From NCBI GenBank assembly GCA_000773965.1, contig JRUP01000006.1:1-64000 (forward strand): DNA of 64,000 nt, written 5' to 3'. Source of the DNA: Enterobacter cancerogenus. GTDB lineage: Bacteria > Pseudomonadota > Gammaproteobacteria > Enterobacterales > Enterobacteriaceae. Shown here in pieces: positions 8,652-17,819 of this stretch. The notes under the pieces are model-generated. The model saw only the letters and a program-made list of their open reading frames with translations, had not been told where the DNA came from and made no database searches. Positions within the stretch are counted from its first letter, which is position 1; every line of letters begins with the position of its first letter. The position numbers were made by a program, and so were the translations under genes.

Positions 8652-10313
8652 TTACTCCTTTTCAGACTGAGAATGGCCATCATCCTGTGATGACCGGGTG
8701 TGTGCGTCTGGCACGCGGCAGGCGTCCGCCTGTGGCACCAGACTGATTTCGACCCGGCGGTTGAGCGCACGCCCCTCCGCCGACTCGTTTGTTGCTACCG
8801 GACGATCCTGACCGTAGCCCTGTACCGCGAAGCAGCTCTCCGGTACGTCGCCGGTATCGCGCATCCAGTCGCGCACCGCTCCGGCGCGCTTCAGCGAGAG
8901 CAGCTGATTGTTCTGCTGATTGCCGGTGCTGTCGGTATGGCCGGCGACGACAATCAGCCAGCCGGGTCGGGCCTTGATGCCCACCAGTGCATTGATGAGC
9001 ACTTTGTCGGACCCCGCCCTCAGCGCCGCTTTGCCCGATTCAAACAGCGACAAGCTGTCAAGCCGTACCGTCTGCGGTCCCTCCACTACCTGCTGAATCA
9101 CGGGTGCTGGCGCGGGCGGCGGTGCCCAGCGATGGATGGCTGCGTTTACCGGCTCAATGAGCCGCATGCCCTGATAAAGTCCCACACCGAACGGAACGGG
9201 CTCACCGCTGCGCTGCCAGGCATCCAGCTGCGTGCGGTCACGGATAAGGGCATCGCGCGCAAGTGTTTTCGCTGCAACAGCCCCCTCCGGCAAGCTGTGC
9301 CACAGGGCAAGGTGATCGGCGACGCTGCGCACGAGGCGCTGGTTATGGATAAAGGAAGCAAGCATGGCCAGCGCCAGAAACAGGCCCAGCATCATCCCGA
9401 CACAACGCGCCGTGAGCAGCCAGCGACTGATGCCTTTCCGCAGCGGCATACCAGGCAGCAGGACGTCCGGCAGCGGCAGTGAAGGTGGAGACTCATAGTT
9501 TTCAGGCGACAGCGTGGTCAGCCCGACGGTATGCTGCTGCCACAGGTTGCCCGGCAGCGACTGTACTGGCGTCAGGCAAACGCCGATCTGGCACGAGCTT
9601 GCGGTGTGCGAAGCCGCGAACTGCCCCGCATACCATTGCATCAGGCTTTGCAGTCTGAGTGCGTGATGAAAATGCAGGGGATCCCGGGTGATCCACTCCG
9701 CCAGCGAAAGGCGGGCGTCATTTTCCGGATGAAACTGAAACTGCGGATGTTCTGGCGTAAAGCTGAACCAGTGCGTGTGCTCATCCACTGACGAGCCCCA
9801 TATCACGGTCCACAATGGCAGCAACCCTTTCAGCACAAGCCGGCACTGTGAATAGGCCCGCAGCCATCCACTCTGCTGCTGTGTCAATATGTCAGCGGAG
9901 GTGTGCTGCCCGGGGATGATCGCCAGCATCACTGAAAGCTGAGGTAGCAGCGCCGAATACTGCTGTGCCAGCCGTTCCGCCAGCGCGGGCAGTTCACCAG
10001 GCTGGCGCACGTTCAGATACCACCCCAGCCGGGTCTCGCGGTGTGTCAGATCACCAAACAACGGTGCCGTATCCCCGATAACCAGAATTACCGGCCCGCA
10101 ATAGGTTTCCGGCGGCAGGCTGGCATCAATGTCCGGTTGGTGATCAGTGGCATTACGCTGCAAATGCCACAGAAGAAAACCGGCCACTAGCAGCACCAGT
10201 ACACAGAGCGCCACCGTGTTCAACGGCTTCAGTCCCGAAAAGCCCACTACCAGCAGGATAGCGAGCACGGCTGCCAGCAGCGTCAGGCCCTGACGTGAAT
10301 CGGGTCGGACCAT
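8652..10313 (-). CDS. T6SS-associated OmpA-domain membrane protein (TagL-like)
   Basis: This 553-residue protein has two N-terminal membrane segments (about 10-30 and 33-50), a long central region with a third hydrophobic stretch near residue 300 (MMLGLFLALAMLASF), and a C-terminal OmpA/MotB peptidoglycan-binding domain. In that domain VVAGHTDSTGN, LSLKRAGAV and LNRRVEISL are the usual anchors. In T6SS clusters of this type it sits between tssL and hcp and is thought to tie the membrane complex to the cell wall, replacing an OmpA domain on TssL itself. Its ATG overlaps the tssL stop by one base. Confidence 0.85.
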   Translation of the reverse strand: MVRPDSRQGLTLLAAVLAILLVVGFSGLKPLNTVALCVLVLLVAGFLLWHLQRNATDHQPDIDASLPPETYCGPVILVIGDTAPLFGDLTHRETRLGWYLNVRQPGELPALAERLAQQYSALLPQLSVMLAIIPGQHTSADILTQQQSGWLRAYSQCRLVLKGLLPLWTVIWGSSVDEHTHWFSFTPEHPQFQFHPENDARLSLAEWITRDPLHFHHALRLQSLMQWYAGQFAASHTASSCQIGVCLTPVQSLPGNLWQQHTVGLTTLSPENYESPPSLPLPDVLLPGMPLRKGISRWLLTARCVGMMLGLFLALAMLASFIHNQRLVRSVADHLALWHSLPEGAVAAKTLARDALIRDRTQLDAWQRSGEPVPFGVGLYQGMRLIEPVNAAIHRWAPPPAPAPVIQQVVEGPQTVRLDSLSLFESGKAALRAGSDKVLINALVGIKARPGWLIVVAGHTDSTGNQQNNQLLSLKRAGAVRDWMRDTGDVPESCFAVQGYGQDRPVATNESAEGRALNRRVEISLVPQADACRVPDAHTRSSQDDGHSQSEKE

Positions 10314-10963
10314 TACTGTGCACCTGCCATGCGCGACACCATCTCTGCCAGCCTTGACTCCAGCACGAACCAGAGCCCGCCAAGCAGCACCACTGCTGCC
10401 ACCCAGCTCAGCCAGTAAAAGCGGCGTCCGCTGCGCAGACCTGCAGGGCGTACCACCAGCGGCGCATCTTCCGGCAGCGCAAAAGGCGGCACGCGGGCAG
10501 CCAGCGCACTCACCACGTCTTCACGACGTTCGTCATCCTGCGCGCGGTAATGCCCGACGAACCCCAGCTGCAGGGTGCGGTAAAAGCAGGTCAGCACCGT
10601 AATGTCTGCTGCAGGTTCGTTCAGCACGGTGCGGATGCGATCCCAGAGTGCTTCACCGCCGTTCAGTGAACCAAAGAAGCGCACCTGCAACGGGTCACGG
10701 GTCCAGCGCAGCCAGCCATCGTCCTGACTCCCTCTGTTCAGCACTGCCTCATCCAGCAGCACGCAGAAGGCATACAGCATGTGGTCACGGCTAGCCTCGC
10801 TGAACCCGGCCTCTGTCAACGCCTCGCGGGCTGTCTTCACCCAGCCCGCCGCACGTCGGTATAGCGCGTCGCCGTTTTCAATTTGCTGTCCGCAACGCAG
10901 CTGGCTGACCATTAGCCAGCCCTGAAAAAACAGACGCTCTGTCAGTGTGTTGGGATTATTCAT
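10313..10963 (-). CDS. tssL: TssL (DotU/IcmH-like), T6SS inner-membrane complex protein
   Basis: This 216-residue protein has the DotU/IcmH layout: a cytoplasmic helical hook-shaped domain (NTLTERLFFQGWLMVSQLR, then HMLYAFCVLLDEAVLNRG and FYRTLQLGFVGHY) and a single C-terminal membrane segment (about 183-202, WLSWVAAVVLLGGLWFV). It has no OmpA extension; that part is on the next gene. TssL forms the trans-envelope complex with TssM and TssJ, which must be encoded outside this window. The start overlaps the tssK stop by 4 bp (ATGA). Confidence 0.93.
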   Translation of the reverse strand: MNNPNTLTERLFFQGWLMVSQLRCGQQIENGDALYRRAAGWVKTAREALTEAGFSEASRDHMLYAFCVLLDEAVLNRGSQDDGWLRWTRDPLQVRFFGSLNGGEALWDRIRTVLNEPAADITVLTCFYRTLQLGFVGHYRAQDDERREDVVSALAARVPPFALPEDAPLVVRPAGLRSGRRFYWLSWVAAVVLLGGLWFVLESRLAEMVSRMAGAQ

Positions 10964-12297
10964 GAGCGCAGCACCGCGTAGAGTTCCAGTTTCAGCTCAC
11001 CAAGCGATTCCGGCGTGTAGAAGGTACAGCCGCCGGAGGCCAGCATTGCCCGGGCCGCATCCGTTGAGAGATCCAGCGCGAAATACTGATTTTCCAGGCG
11101 TAACGGGATGGCCGCCGGGACGTGAGGCAGTGGGCGGATGACCATACCGCTCAGCGCAATATTCACCACCTCAGAAACATCGTCCTGGCTGCCGGCTTTA
11201 CACAACAGCGGGAAGCGTGCCTGAAGCTCGTGATTCGGCAGGGAAGAGCGAACGGACAGATAAAAGTCCGCACCTTCGCGCAGTCGTGCATCGTGGAGTT
11301 TTCCCCTCCACAGCACGCCCTGTTTTTCCAGGTCGATGGCGATAACGCGAGAAGGCAGGCTTGCCTCCAGCAGTGTATCCAGCAACGTGAAAAGCGGCGG
11401 GAATACCTGCTCTGGCGCGTTGTGCCGATAGGCCGGGATATCGTCCGGCGCGTTCTCGAGGGAAAATGTCAGCAGACTGCCCGCAAGGCGCACCAGCTCA
11501 CGATAAAGCAGTTCAGGATGCCGCGACGGTGACTGATACAACTCTGTCAGCACCGGCTCCGCGCTGTTCAGCGCATTGAGCAGCCAGAACAGAGAAACGT
11601 CGGACACGGCAAAATCCGCCATGCGTTCGTTACTCTCGCGGCGCAGTTGCATCAGACGTTGACGGCGTGCCTGCAGGCGATGAAGCAGATCACCCAGCGC
11701 CGCGACCAGCGCCGGGCTCGCAGCCAGTGACAACATGGGGGGAATAAACGTGGTGTCGCGCATCCACTGCCCCTGAGCGTTGCGCACCAGACGGGCAACC
11801 GGACAAGTCAGGTACGCCACGTTTTCCTGATGCGCCAGCCGCAGGCGCAGCGCATAACGCTGTACCGCAATCTCGGTACGCTCGTGACCGGCCAGCTCCT
11901 GCACGCGCTCCCGGGTGGCGACCCAGCGGCGCGGACGTTCGCTGTCCGCACCGTTTTCCAGATTACCGCCGTTGGCGTTGATCAGCGGCAGCGCCAGTAC
12001 CACCTCTACGCTGTCCCGATCCATCACATCAGTCAGCTCACACACCGGTGGCAGTGTGTCAGCCAGATGGGTATCGACCAGTGAGCCATCCGCAAAGCGG
12101 ACGGCAATGTGCGTTGCATTCAGTTTTGACAGCGCCAGCGCGCCCTCATCGAACTCCGCACACAGCACGCCCCAGGGGTGTGCCAGCGTCATGCCAGCGA
12201 CAGTACCTGCCACATGCGCGTCCCACATAGCCTGCTGCTGGAACTGTTGCGGCGTCAGAAACGCGCCGTCTTCCCATAACGGACGGTAAATTTTCAT
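10960..12297 (-). CDS. tssK: TssK, T6SS baseplate connector
   Basis: This 445-residue protein matches TssK from its first residues (MKIYRPLWEDGAFLTPQQFQ) to the end (LSTDAARAMLASGGCTFYTPES). TssK trimers link the baseplate wedges (TssE/F/G) to the TssL/TssM membrane complex. It lies 14 bp after tssC and overlaps tssL by 4 bp, so it belongs to the tssBCKL translational block. No truncation or frame break is seen. Confidence 0.94.
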   Translation of the reverse strand: MKIYRPLWEDGAFLTPQQFQQQAMWDAHVAGTVAGMTLAHPWGVLCAEFDEGALALSKLNATHIAVRFADGSLVDTHLADTLPPVCELTDVMDRDSVEVVLALPLINANGGNLENGADSERPRRWVATRERVQELAGHERTEIAVQRYALRLRLAHQENVAYLTCPVARLVRNAQGQWMRDTTFIPPMLSLAASPALVAALGDLLHRLQARRQRLMQLRRESNERMADFAVSDVSLFWLLNALNSAEPVLTELYQSPSRHPELLYRELVRLAGSLLTFSLENAPDDIPAYRHNAPEQVFPPLFTLLDTLLEASLPSRVIAIDLEKQGVLWRGKLHDARLREGADFYLSVRSSLPNHELQARFPLLCKAGSQDDVSEVVNIALSGMVIRPLPHVPAAIPLRLENQYFALDLSTDAARAMLASGGCTFYTPESLGELKLELYAVLRS

Positions 12298-12311
12298 TCC
12301 GGATAGCCGCC

Positions 12312-13853
12312 TTACGCTTTCGCTTTTGGCATCTGCGATACCAGCGACAGATTGACGTCCATGCCTTCCACCTGGAAATGGGGCACTGCGAACAGTTTCA
12401 CGCGGAAGAAGCCCGGGTTATCTTCGATATCTTCCACAATCACTTTGGCATCGCGCAGCGGATGTGAAGCCTGCAACTCATCACCCGGATCGGTCATTTC
12501 AGTCACCAATCCACGCACCCAGGTATTCAGCTCCAGTTCCAGCAAGCGGCGATCTTTGGTGGTGCCGATGTTTTCGCGCTGAATCAGCTTCAGATAATGC
12601 GCGATGCGTGACAGCAGGAAGATGTAAGGCAGGCGCGCATTGATGCGACTGTTGGCGGTGGCATCTGCGGTGTCATACAGCGCCGGTTTTTGCGCGGAGT
12701 TTGCGGAGAAGAAGCAGGCGTAATCACGGTTCTTGTAATACGAAAGCGGGATAAAACCGAGATTCGCAAATTCAAACTCGCGGGTTTCAGGGATCATCAC
12801 TTCAGAAGGGATTTTCACCTGATTACCGGTGCCGAGGTCATACAAGTGAATCGGGAGATCCTGCACCGCACCACCCGCCTGTGGGCCACGAATCTGCACG
12901 CACCAGCCGTTGTTGATAAAGCTTTTCACCATGTTGGCGGCGAAGGCAAAAGACGAATTGGTCCAGAGATATTTTTCGTGATCCGGGCCTTTTACCTCTT
13001 CCACGTAGTTGAAACTGCGCACCGGCACGGTATCAGGTCCGTACGGCAAACGGCCCAGCACACGCGGCATGGTCAGGCCGATGTAGCGAGAATCATCGGT
13101 GTCGCGGAAGGATTTCCACTTGATGTATTCTGCACGATCGAAGTAGTTGCCGATGTCCTTGATTGCAGCCACTTCTTCCATGGTTTCTTTGAGGAAGAAT
13201 GCCGGCCCTGCAGAACCGATAAACGGCATATGGGCCGATGCAGCAACTTTCGAGATATTACGCAGCAGCGCCATATCCTGCGCAGAGGCATCGAATTCAT
13301 AGGCAGAGATCACCGCGCCAATCGGCTCGCCACCCGGCGTGTCATACTCGGCAACGTAAGTTTGCAGATACAGGCCACTTTGAATAATTTCCGGCGCATC
13401 TTCGAAGTCCTGACGCAGGTCTTCTTTCGACACATCAAGCACTTCCAGCTTCACGTTCTGGCGGAAATCGGTCTTATCCACCAGCGATTTCAATCCACGC
13501 CACACCGATTCCACTTTCTGGAATTCGTCATGGTGCATCACCGCATCCAGCTGGCGGCTGATCTGATAATCCAGCTCGGCAATGTGATGATCCAGCAGGT
13601 TTTTATCCAGTTTTTCGACTTTCTCACCGCTGAGTTTTAAGCGATTAAGAAACACCTGCATCGCCGCCGTGACGCGCTCGTCAGCAGTGGCGTCTGACAT
13701 CGCCTGATTGTCTTGCCAGACATTCAGATCGCTCAGTGAGGTGACCGGATGGAGATTAATTTTATCGAACAGCGAGGCGTACACACCTTCCGCTGCAGGG
13801 TTTTCAAGCACGGTGGTACCACCGGAAGACAGGGTTTCATTCTGAACTGACAT
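12312..13853 (-). CDS. tssC: TssC (VipB), T6SS contractile sheath large subunit
   Basis: This 513-residue sheath subunit pairs with TssB to form the contractile sheath. Family landmarks are LDYQISRQLDAVMHHDEFQKVESVWRGL split over the N-terminal third, FIGSAGPAFF, GLTMPRVLGRLPYG, CVQIRGPQAGGAV and the C-terminal NPGFFRVKLFAVPHFQVEG. Two in-frame ATGs lie at 13859 and 13853; GAGAGA upstream is too close to the first and well placed for the second, so I use 13853 (MSVQNE). It starts 34 bp after tssB. Confidence 0.96.
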   Translation of the reverse strand: MSVQNETLSSGGTTVLENPAAEGVYASLFDKINLHPVTSLSDLNVWQDNQAMSDATADERVTAAMQVFLNRLKLSGEKVEKLDKNLLDHHIAELDYQISRQLDAVMHHDEFQKVESVWRGLKSLVDKTDFRQNVKLEVLDVSKEDLRQDFEDAPEIIQSGLYLQTYVAEYDTPGGEPIGAVISAYEFDASAQDMALLRNISKVAASAHMPFIGSAGPAFFLKETMEEVAAIKDIGNYFDRAEYIKWKSFRDTDDSRYIGLTMPRVLGRLPYGPDTVPVRSFNYVEEVKGPDHEKYLWTNSSFAFAANMVKSFINNGWCVQIRGPQAGGAVQDLPIHLYDLGTGNQVKIPSEVMIPETREFEFANLGFIPLSYYKNRDYACFFSANSAQKPALYDTADATANSRINARLPYIFLLSRIAHYLKLIQRENIGTTKDRRLLELELNTWVRGLVTEMTDPGDELQASHPLRDAKVIVEDIEDNPGFFRVKLFAVPHFQVEGMDVNLSLVSQMPKAKA

Positions 13854-13887
13854 CAGCATCGTCTCTCATTTAGTCCGTTAAAAGGGT

Positions 13888-14385
13888 TCAGCCGTTATCG
13901 CTGGCAAGCGCAGAAAGTTCGGAACGCAGTTCGTCACTCAGTGCCGGGTCTTTCAGGATGATTTCCAGCTCTTTGCGGAAGGTGACGTTATCGAGCAGAT
14001 TGGATTTGAGATCGCGCAGCAGATTGCGCATCGCGAGCATCGCTTTGAGTTGCGGGATCTGACGAGCGACCTGTTCAGGTTCGAAGTCTTTGATGTTACT
14101 GAAGGTCAGATTGATGGCTTGTTCACTGCCATCCGCTGACAAGGTATCCGGCACGGTGAGTCGGATTGATGGCGAGAAGTCAGCGAGTACGCTGTCGAAA
14201 TTGTTTTTATTGACGTTGACCTTTTCGCGTTCGCTCAGCACGCGATCTTCCTGGCCATTACTGAAATCGCCGGTCACCAGCAGTTTGAGCGGCAGCTCCA
14301 TTTTGCGTGCAGCGCCGCCGGTGTGAACGTCGAGTTTGATGTTAACGCGCGCTTTGGGTATTTCGTTTTGATAAGAATTACTCAT
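13888..14385 (-). CDS. tssB: TssB (VipA), T6SS contractile sheath small subunit
   Basis: This 165-residue protein begins MSNSYQNEIPKARVNIKLDV, with the family run KMELPLKLLVTGDFSNGQ and the C-terminal RNLLRDLKSNLLDNVTFRKELE. ATG 14385 has a near-perfect AGGAGGT; the longer frame to 14430 lacks any signal. It is the first gene of the T6SS operon seen here. The operon runs leftwards with tight spacing through clpV, and a candidate promoter lies upstream at 14453-14482. Confidence 0.96.
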   Translation of the reverse strand: MSNSYQNEIPKARVNIKLDVHTGGAARKMELPLKLLVTGDFSNGQEDRVLSEREKVNVNKNNFDSVLADFSPSIRLTVPDTLSADGSEQAINLTFSNIKDFEPEQVARQIPQLKAMLAMRNLLRDLKSNLLDNVTFRKELEIILKDPALSDELRSELSALASDNG

Positions 14386-14452
14386 ACAACCTCCTGTTAA
14401 ATAAGCGCGGAAAGCACGCTTTATGCACACTTTCCTTGTGTGATTCTGCGCG

Positions 14453-14482
14453 AATATATCTTAGGCTCAATGAGGATAGCAA
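14453..14482 (-). promoter_or_regulatory. candidate sigma-70 promoter of the T6SS operon
   Basis: On the minus strand a TTGCTA (-35) and TATATT (-10) are separated by 18 bp, about 70 bp upstream of the tssB start. It is the best-spaced pair I found in the A+T-rich gap, but the -35 match is modest and no regulator site is identified. Confidence 0.35.
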
Positions 14483-14715
14483 CAGGGCAAGATGATCTTT
14501 GTGATCTGATTTATATAGGAAATTTCTTAGTTTATATTGTAAGTCGTTGAAGTTGAGCGTGGTTAAGGGCCAGGAAGCGTCTGAAAATTTATGTTGTATA
14601 CACTGTTTTATTAACTGAAATCGTTAAGATAAATCGCAAGAAATATCCTAAAAATTAATGTATTTCAGAGTGGGATTGTTAACCAAAAAAATTACTTATT
14701 AGCGGGTTTGGTTAT

Positions 14716-14740
14716 GAAAAAACCCGCCGAAGCGGGTTTG
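14716..14740 (-). terminator. rho-independent terminator of the amino-acid ABC operon
   Basis: Read on the minus strand, AACCCGC and GCGGGTT arms pair around a four-base TTCG loop and are followed by a run of at least six T. It sits 9 bp after the stop of the ATPase gene and insulates the T6SS operon downstream. Confidence 0.9.
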
Positions 14741-14748
14741 AAAGGAGG

Positions 14749-15525
14749 TTAACTATTACGCTGCAAGTGACTACTGACAAAAGCCCGGCAGCGATCAGAG
14801 AGCGGATCGCTAAACACTTGTTGTGGCGGCCCTGACTCTTCGATTTTGCCCTGATGAAGAAACACCGCTTTGTTGGAGACATCACGCGCGAAGCCCATTT
14901 CGTGGGTGACGATGATCATCGTACGTCCCTCTTCAGCCAGGCTGCGGATCACCCGTAACACTTCGCCCACCAGTTCAGGGTCGAGTGCGGAGGTGGGTTC
15001 ATCGAAAAGAAGCGCTTTGGGCTGCTGTGCCAACGCACGCGCTATCGCCACACGCTGCTGCTGCCCACCTGACAGCTGCGATGGCCATGCGTTGCGCTTT
15101 TCATACAGCCCGACTTTATGCAACAGAGCTTCGGCTTCTTCAATCACCTCTTTTTGACTGCGTTTCTGCACATGTACCGGCGCTTCAATGATGTTCTGCA
15201 GCACCGTTTTGTGCGGCCAAAGATTAAAACTCTGGAAGACAAAACCCAATTGCATGCGCATCAGTTTGATACGACGCTGCTGCTCACGGCTGAGTTTCTC
15301 GTGGGGATTGTCAATGGTGACCACCTCATCCCCGACCGCGATTTCCCCGCCTTGCGGCACTTCAAGAAACGGAATACAGCGTAATAGCGTACTTTTTCCG
15401 GAACCACTGGCGCCAATCAGTGATATCACGTCGCCATCCTGCGCCGTCAGGCTGATGTCATGAAGCACCTCATGCCCGCTATAACTTTTTCTGAGATGAC
15501 TCAGGGCGATAGTGGGTTTACTCAT
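14749..15525 (-). CDS. polar amino-acid ABC transporter ATPase (HisP/GlnQ type)
   Basis: This 258-residue ATPase energises uptake of a polar amino acid or derivative across the inner membrane. Walker A GASGSGKST is at about residues 38-46, followed by a Q-loop (LGFVFQSFNLWPH), signature LSGGQQQRVAIARAL and Walker B LLFDEPTSALD. Its start overlaps the upstream permease stop by 4 bp. Order in the operon is binding protein, permease, permease, ATPase, then the terminator. The substrate is not identifiable; the amidohydrolase upstream suggests an N-acyl amino acid or its product. Confidence 0.92.
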   Translation of the reverse strand: MSKPTIALSHLRKSYSGHEVLHDISLTAQDGDVISLIGASGSGKSTLLRCIPFLEVPQGGEIAVGDEVVTIDNPHEKLSREQQRRIKLMRMQLGFVFQSFNLWPHKTVLQNIIEAPVHVQKRSQKEVIEEAEALLHKVGLYEKRNAWPSQLSGGQQQRVAIARALAQQPKALLFDEPTSALDPELVGEVLRVIRSLAEEGRTMIIVTHEMGFARDVSNKAVFLHQGKIEESGPPQQVFSDPLSDRCRAFVSSHLQRNS

Positions 15526-16208
15526 TGACGTGCTCCAACATGATAAGGTGACAAACGGCGCTCCAGCCGCGCCACCGCTTTACTGACCAGCACAGTCAGC
15601 AGCAGATAAATGATCGCCGCACTGATAAACACCTCCAGCGCGCGGAACGTCTCTGACACAATCGAGTCCGCGATACCGGTCATTTCCATCAGGCTGATGG
15701 TGCTGACCAGTGAAGTGGATTTGATCATCGAGATAATTTCATTGCTGTAAGCAGGCAACGCCTGACGCACGGCGAGCGGCAAGGTGATGCGGCGCAGCGT
15801 CGTGAAGCGCGACATACCGCTAACTTTGGCTGCCTCAAGCGACTGCACGCTAACGGCATTAAGACCACCACGCAGAATCTCCGAGGTGTAAGCCGCATCG
15901 TTAAGCACCAGCGCAATCAACCCGCACCAGTAGGGATCGCGCAACAGCGGCCACAGCACGCTCTCGCGCACTGCCGGTAAACTCCCCAATCCGTAATAGA
16001 TCATAAAAATCTGGATTAACAAGGGTGTGCCGCGGAACAGCCAAACGTAAAAGCGGGCAAAGACGCTACCATAGCGATTCTGGCGCAACAGGTTGAGCAA
16101 TAAAGCTAAAATCCCCCCACCCAGCAGTGACAAAACGGCCAGATTAAGGGTCAGTGGTAAACCGCGCAGCAACGCGGCAAGCGTATGCTGTAAGAACGTG
16201 AAATCCAT
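15522..16208 (-). CDS. polar amino-acid ABC transporter permease (HisM type)
   Basis: This 228-residue membrane protein has about five transmembrane helices and the family EAA loop (LEAAKVSGMSRFTTLRRITLP) that contacts the ATPase. It pairs with the second permease (16218-16937) as a heterodimer. It overlaps the ATPase gene by 4 bp and lies 9 bp after the other permease, consistent with one transcript. Confidence 0.9.
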   Translation of the reverse strand: MDFTFLQHTLAALLRGLPLTLNLAVLSLLGGGILALLLNLLRQNRYGSVFARFYVWLFRGTPLLIQIFMIYYGLGSLPAVRESVLWPLLRDPYWCGLIALVLNDAAYTSEILRGGLNAVSVQSLEAAKVSGMSRFTTLRRITLPLAVRQALPAYSNEIISMIKSTSLVSTISLMEMTGIADSIVSETFRALEVFISAAIIYLLLTVLVSKAVARLERRLSPYHVGARQ

Positions 16209-16217
16209 CGTGGCTCC

Positions 16218-16937
16218 TTACAACCGCGCGCGTTGTTGCCCGCGCATGGCCACTTTTTCCACATAGCGGAAAACAAAATCGGAACAGGTGGTGATGATCA
16301 GGTAGATCACCGCGCCGACGCTGTAAAAGAAAAATGGCATTTGCGTGGAGTTGGATGCGGTGGAAATCTGGTTCATGGTTTCCACCAAGCCCGTCACGGA
16401 AACCAAAGCCGATTCTTTAATCACCGACTGCCACTGATTTCCCATTCCCGGAAGAGCCGTGCGCAACGCCTGCGGCACAATCATGCGGCGAAACAGCATC
16501 AGTCGTCCCATACCCGTCACCGTAGCCGCTTCCAGCGTGCCTTTCGGGATAGCGTAAAATGCGCCACGAAACACACCACTCTGGTAAGCGCCGGAGATCA
16601 ATCCGATAGCGATAGCCCCGGCGACAAAACCGTTAACATCAAACGGCCCCTGCATGCCCAACGCTTCCCCAACGAAGGAGACCACCTGGCGTCCGCCGAA
16701 GTAAAACAGGTAGATCACCAGCAGTTCGGGTACGCCACGAAACAGCGTGATATAGCCATTGGCGAGGCGCTGTTGCCAGCGCGCACCACCAATTTGCATC
16801 CAACAGAGTAGGCTGCCGAGCACTGCGCCCAGCAGCCATGCACACAAAGAAACGGTGACGGTCACCGTGGCGGCGTCAAGCAACACGCCGCCCCAGCCTT
16901 CGTCACCAAAACCTAACAATTGCCAGTCAATAGTCAT
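16218..16937 (-). CDS. polar amino-acid ABC transporter permease (HisQ type)
   Basis: This 239-residue inner-membrane subunit has about five hydrophobic helices, with the EAA motif GTLEAATVTGMGRLMLFRRM. It begins MTIDWQLLGFGDEGWGG, 12 bp after the binding-protein stop. It is partner to the permease at 15522-16208; the two differ in sequence as usual for HisQ/HisM pairs. Confidence 0.9.
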   Translation of the reverse strand: MTIDWQLLGFGDEGWGGVLLDAATVTVTVSLCAWLLGAVLGSLLCWMQIGGARWQQRLANGYITLFRGVPELLVIYLFYFGGRQVVSFVGEALGMQGPFDVNGFVAGAIAIGLISGAYQSGVFRGAFYAIPKGTLEAATVTGMGRLMLFRRMIVPQALRTALPGMGNQWQSVIKESALVSVTGLVETMNQISTASNSTQMPFFFYSVGAVIYLIITTCSDFVFRYVEKVAMRGQQRARL

Positions 16938-16949
16938 AAGCGCTTAGCA

Positions 16950-17798
16950 TTACTCCGCAGGCGCGACGTTCTCGCCGAACCATTTTTCTGATAGCTGTTT
17001 CAGCGTGCCATCTTTGATCATTGAAACTAAAGCCGTATCCAGCGCCGCTTTGAGCTCCGGGTTGTTCTTCTGAATGGCAATCGCAGAACCCTGCCCTAAC
17101 ACGCCGCCGGAGAAGCCGTAACCGGTGCTGTTCACGGTATCGGTGTGTTTTTTCACATAGGCATTCAGGTTGGTGCGTGACGCCATTACCGCATCAACGC
17201 GACCGTTAAGCAGGTCAGCAAAAGTTTCCGGGCCAGCCTGATAGGTGCGGATGGTGGCAACGTCAGCCAGATATTTGTTGAGGAAGTCAGCCTGAATAGT
17301 CGCGACCTGCACAGCGATGGTTTTACCTTTGAATTTCGCTTTCAGCGCATCGATGGCTTTCGTCATGCCCGCCTCATCACCCGCCTGAACGACTTCACCG
17401 TTACCCGGCAAAGTATCTACAGCGCTACCTTTCAGGGTGACAAAACCAGACACGCTCACGGTGTACTGATGGGTGAAATCCACCACTTCTTCACGTTTAG
17501 GTGTCACGGTAACCGCATCAATGACAGCATCATATTTGCCATCGACCAGGCCCGGGATCATGCCGGACCATTTCTGCGCCACGATTTCATATTTAAAACC
17601 GGCACGTTTCGCCAGTTCCGCCACCATATCGGGCTCATAGCCAACAATCTTGCCGCTCGGCGTAGACTGGTTGAACGGAGGATAAGCCGCTTCGGTTGCG
17701 AATTTCAGTGTGCCAAAATCTTTTGCCTGCACCAGTGCAGAAGTTGCCAGCAGCAACAGGCCAGCGGAAGCGGTAAACAGCCCTTTACGCATCATCAT
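16950..17798 (-). CDS. periplasmic amino-acid-binding protein (SBP family 3)
   Basis: This 282-residue solute-binding protein has a cleavable signal (MMMRKGLFTASAGLLLLATS, cleavage near VQA-KD) and the family-3 pattern: LKFATEAAYPPF, GYEPDMVAELAKRAG, KYDAVIDAVTVTPKREEVVDFTHQY and a C-terminal LSEKWFGE. Three consecutive ATGs (17798, 17795, 17792) are possible; AGAGG is better spaced for the second. It would deliver its ligand to the permease pair downstream. The amidohydrolase gene ends 21 bp upstream, so both are likely in one operon. Confidence 0.92.
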   Translation of the reverse strand: MMMRKGLFTASAGLLLLATSALVQAKDFGTLKFATEAAYPPFNQSTPSGKIVGYEPDMVAELAKRAGFKYEIVAQKWSGMIPGLVDGKYDAVIDAVTVTPKREEVVDFTHQYTVSVSGFVTLKGSAVDTLPGNGEVVQAGDEAGMTKAIDALKAKFKGKTIAVQVATIQADFLNKYLADVATIRTYQAGPETFADLLNGRVDAVMASRTNLNAYVKKHTDTVNSTGYGFSGGVLGQGSAIAIQKNNPELKAALDTALVSMIKDGTLKQLSEKWFGENVAPAE

Positions 17799-17819
17799 AA
17801 AACCTCTGAGTTCATTATT

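Larger units (their letters stand above)
14386..14748. other. intergenic region between the T6SS operon and the amino-acid transporter operon
   Basis: This stretch of about 360 bp has no credible gene. It is much richer in A+T than its neighbours, holds the presumed T6SS promoter on the minus strand (14453-14482) and ends with the terminator of the operon to its right (14716-14740). I looked for a -24/-12 sigma-54 promoter, which drives some T6SS operons, and saw none. Confidence 0.7.

Noticed and set aside
12690-13640. 316-residue plus-strand ORF
   Set aside because: Antisense shadow of tssC; His/Arg/Phe-rich and without any family pattern.
14386-14715. Sigma-54 promoter for the T6SS operon
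   Set aside because: No GG-N10-GC element of acceptable quality on the minus strand; a sigma-70 pair fits better.
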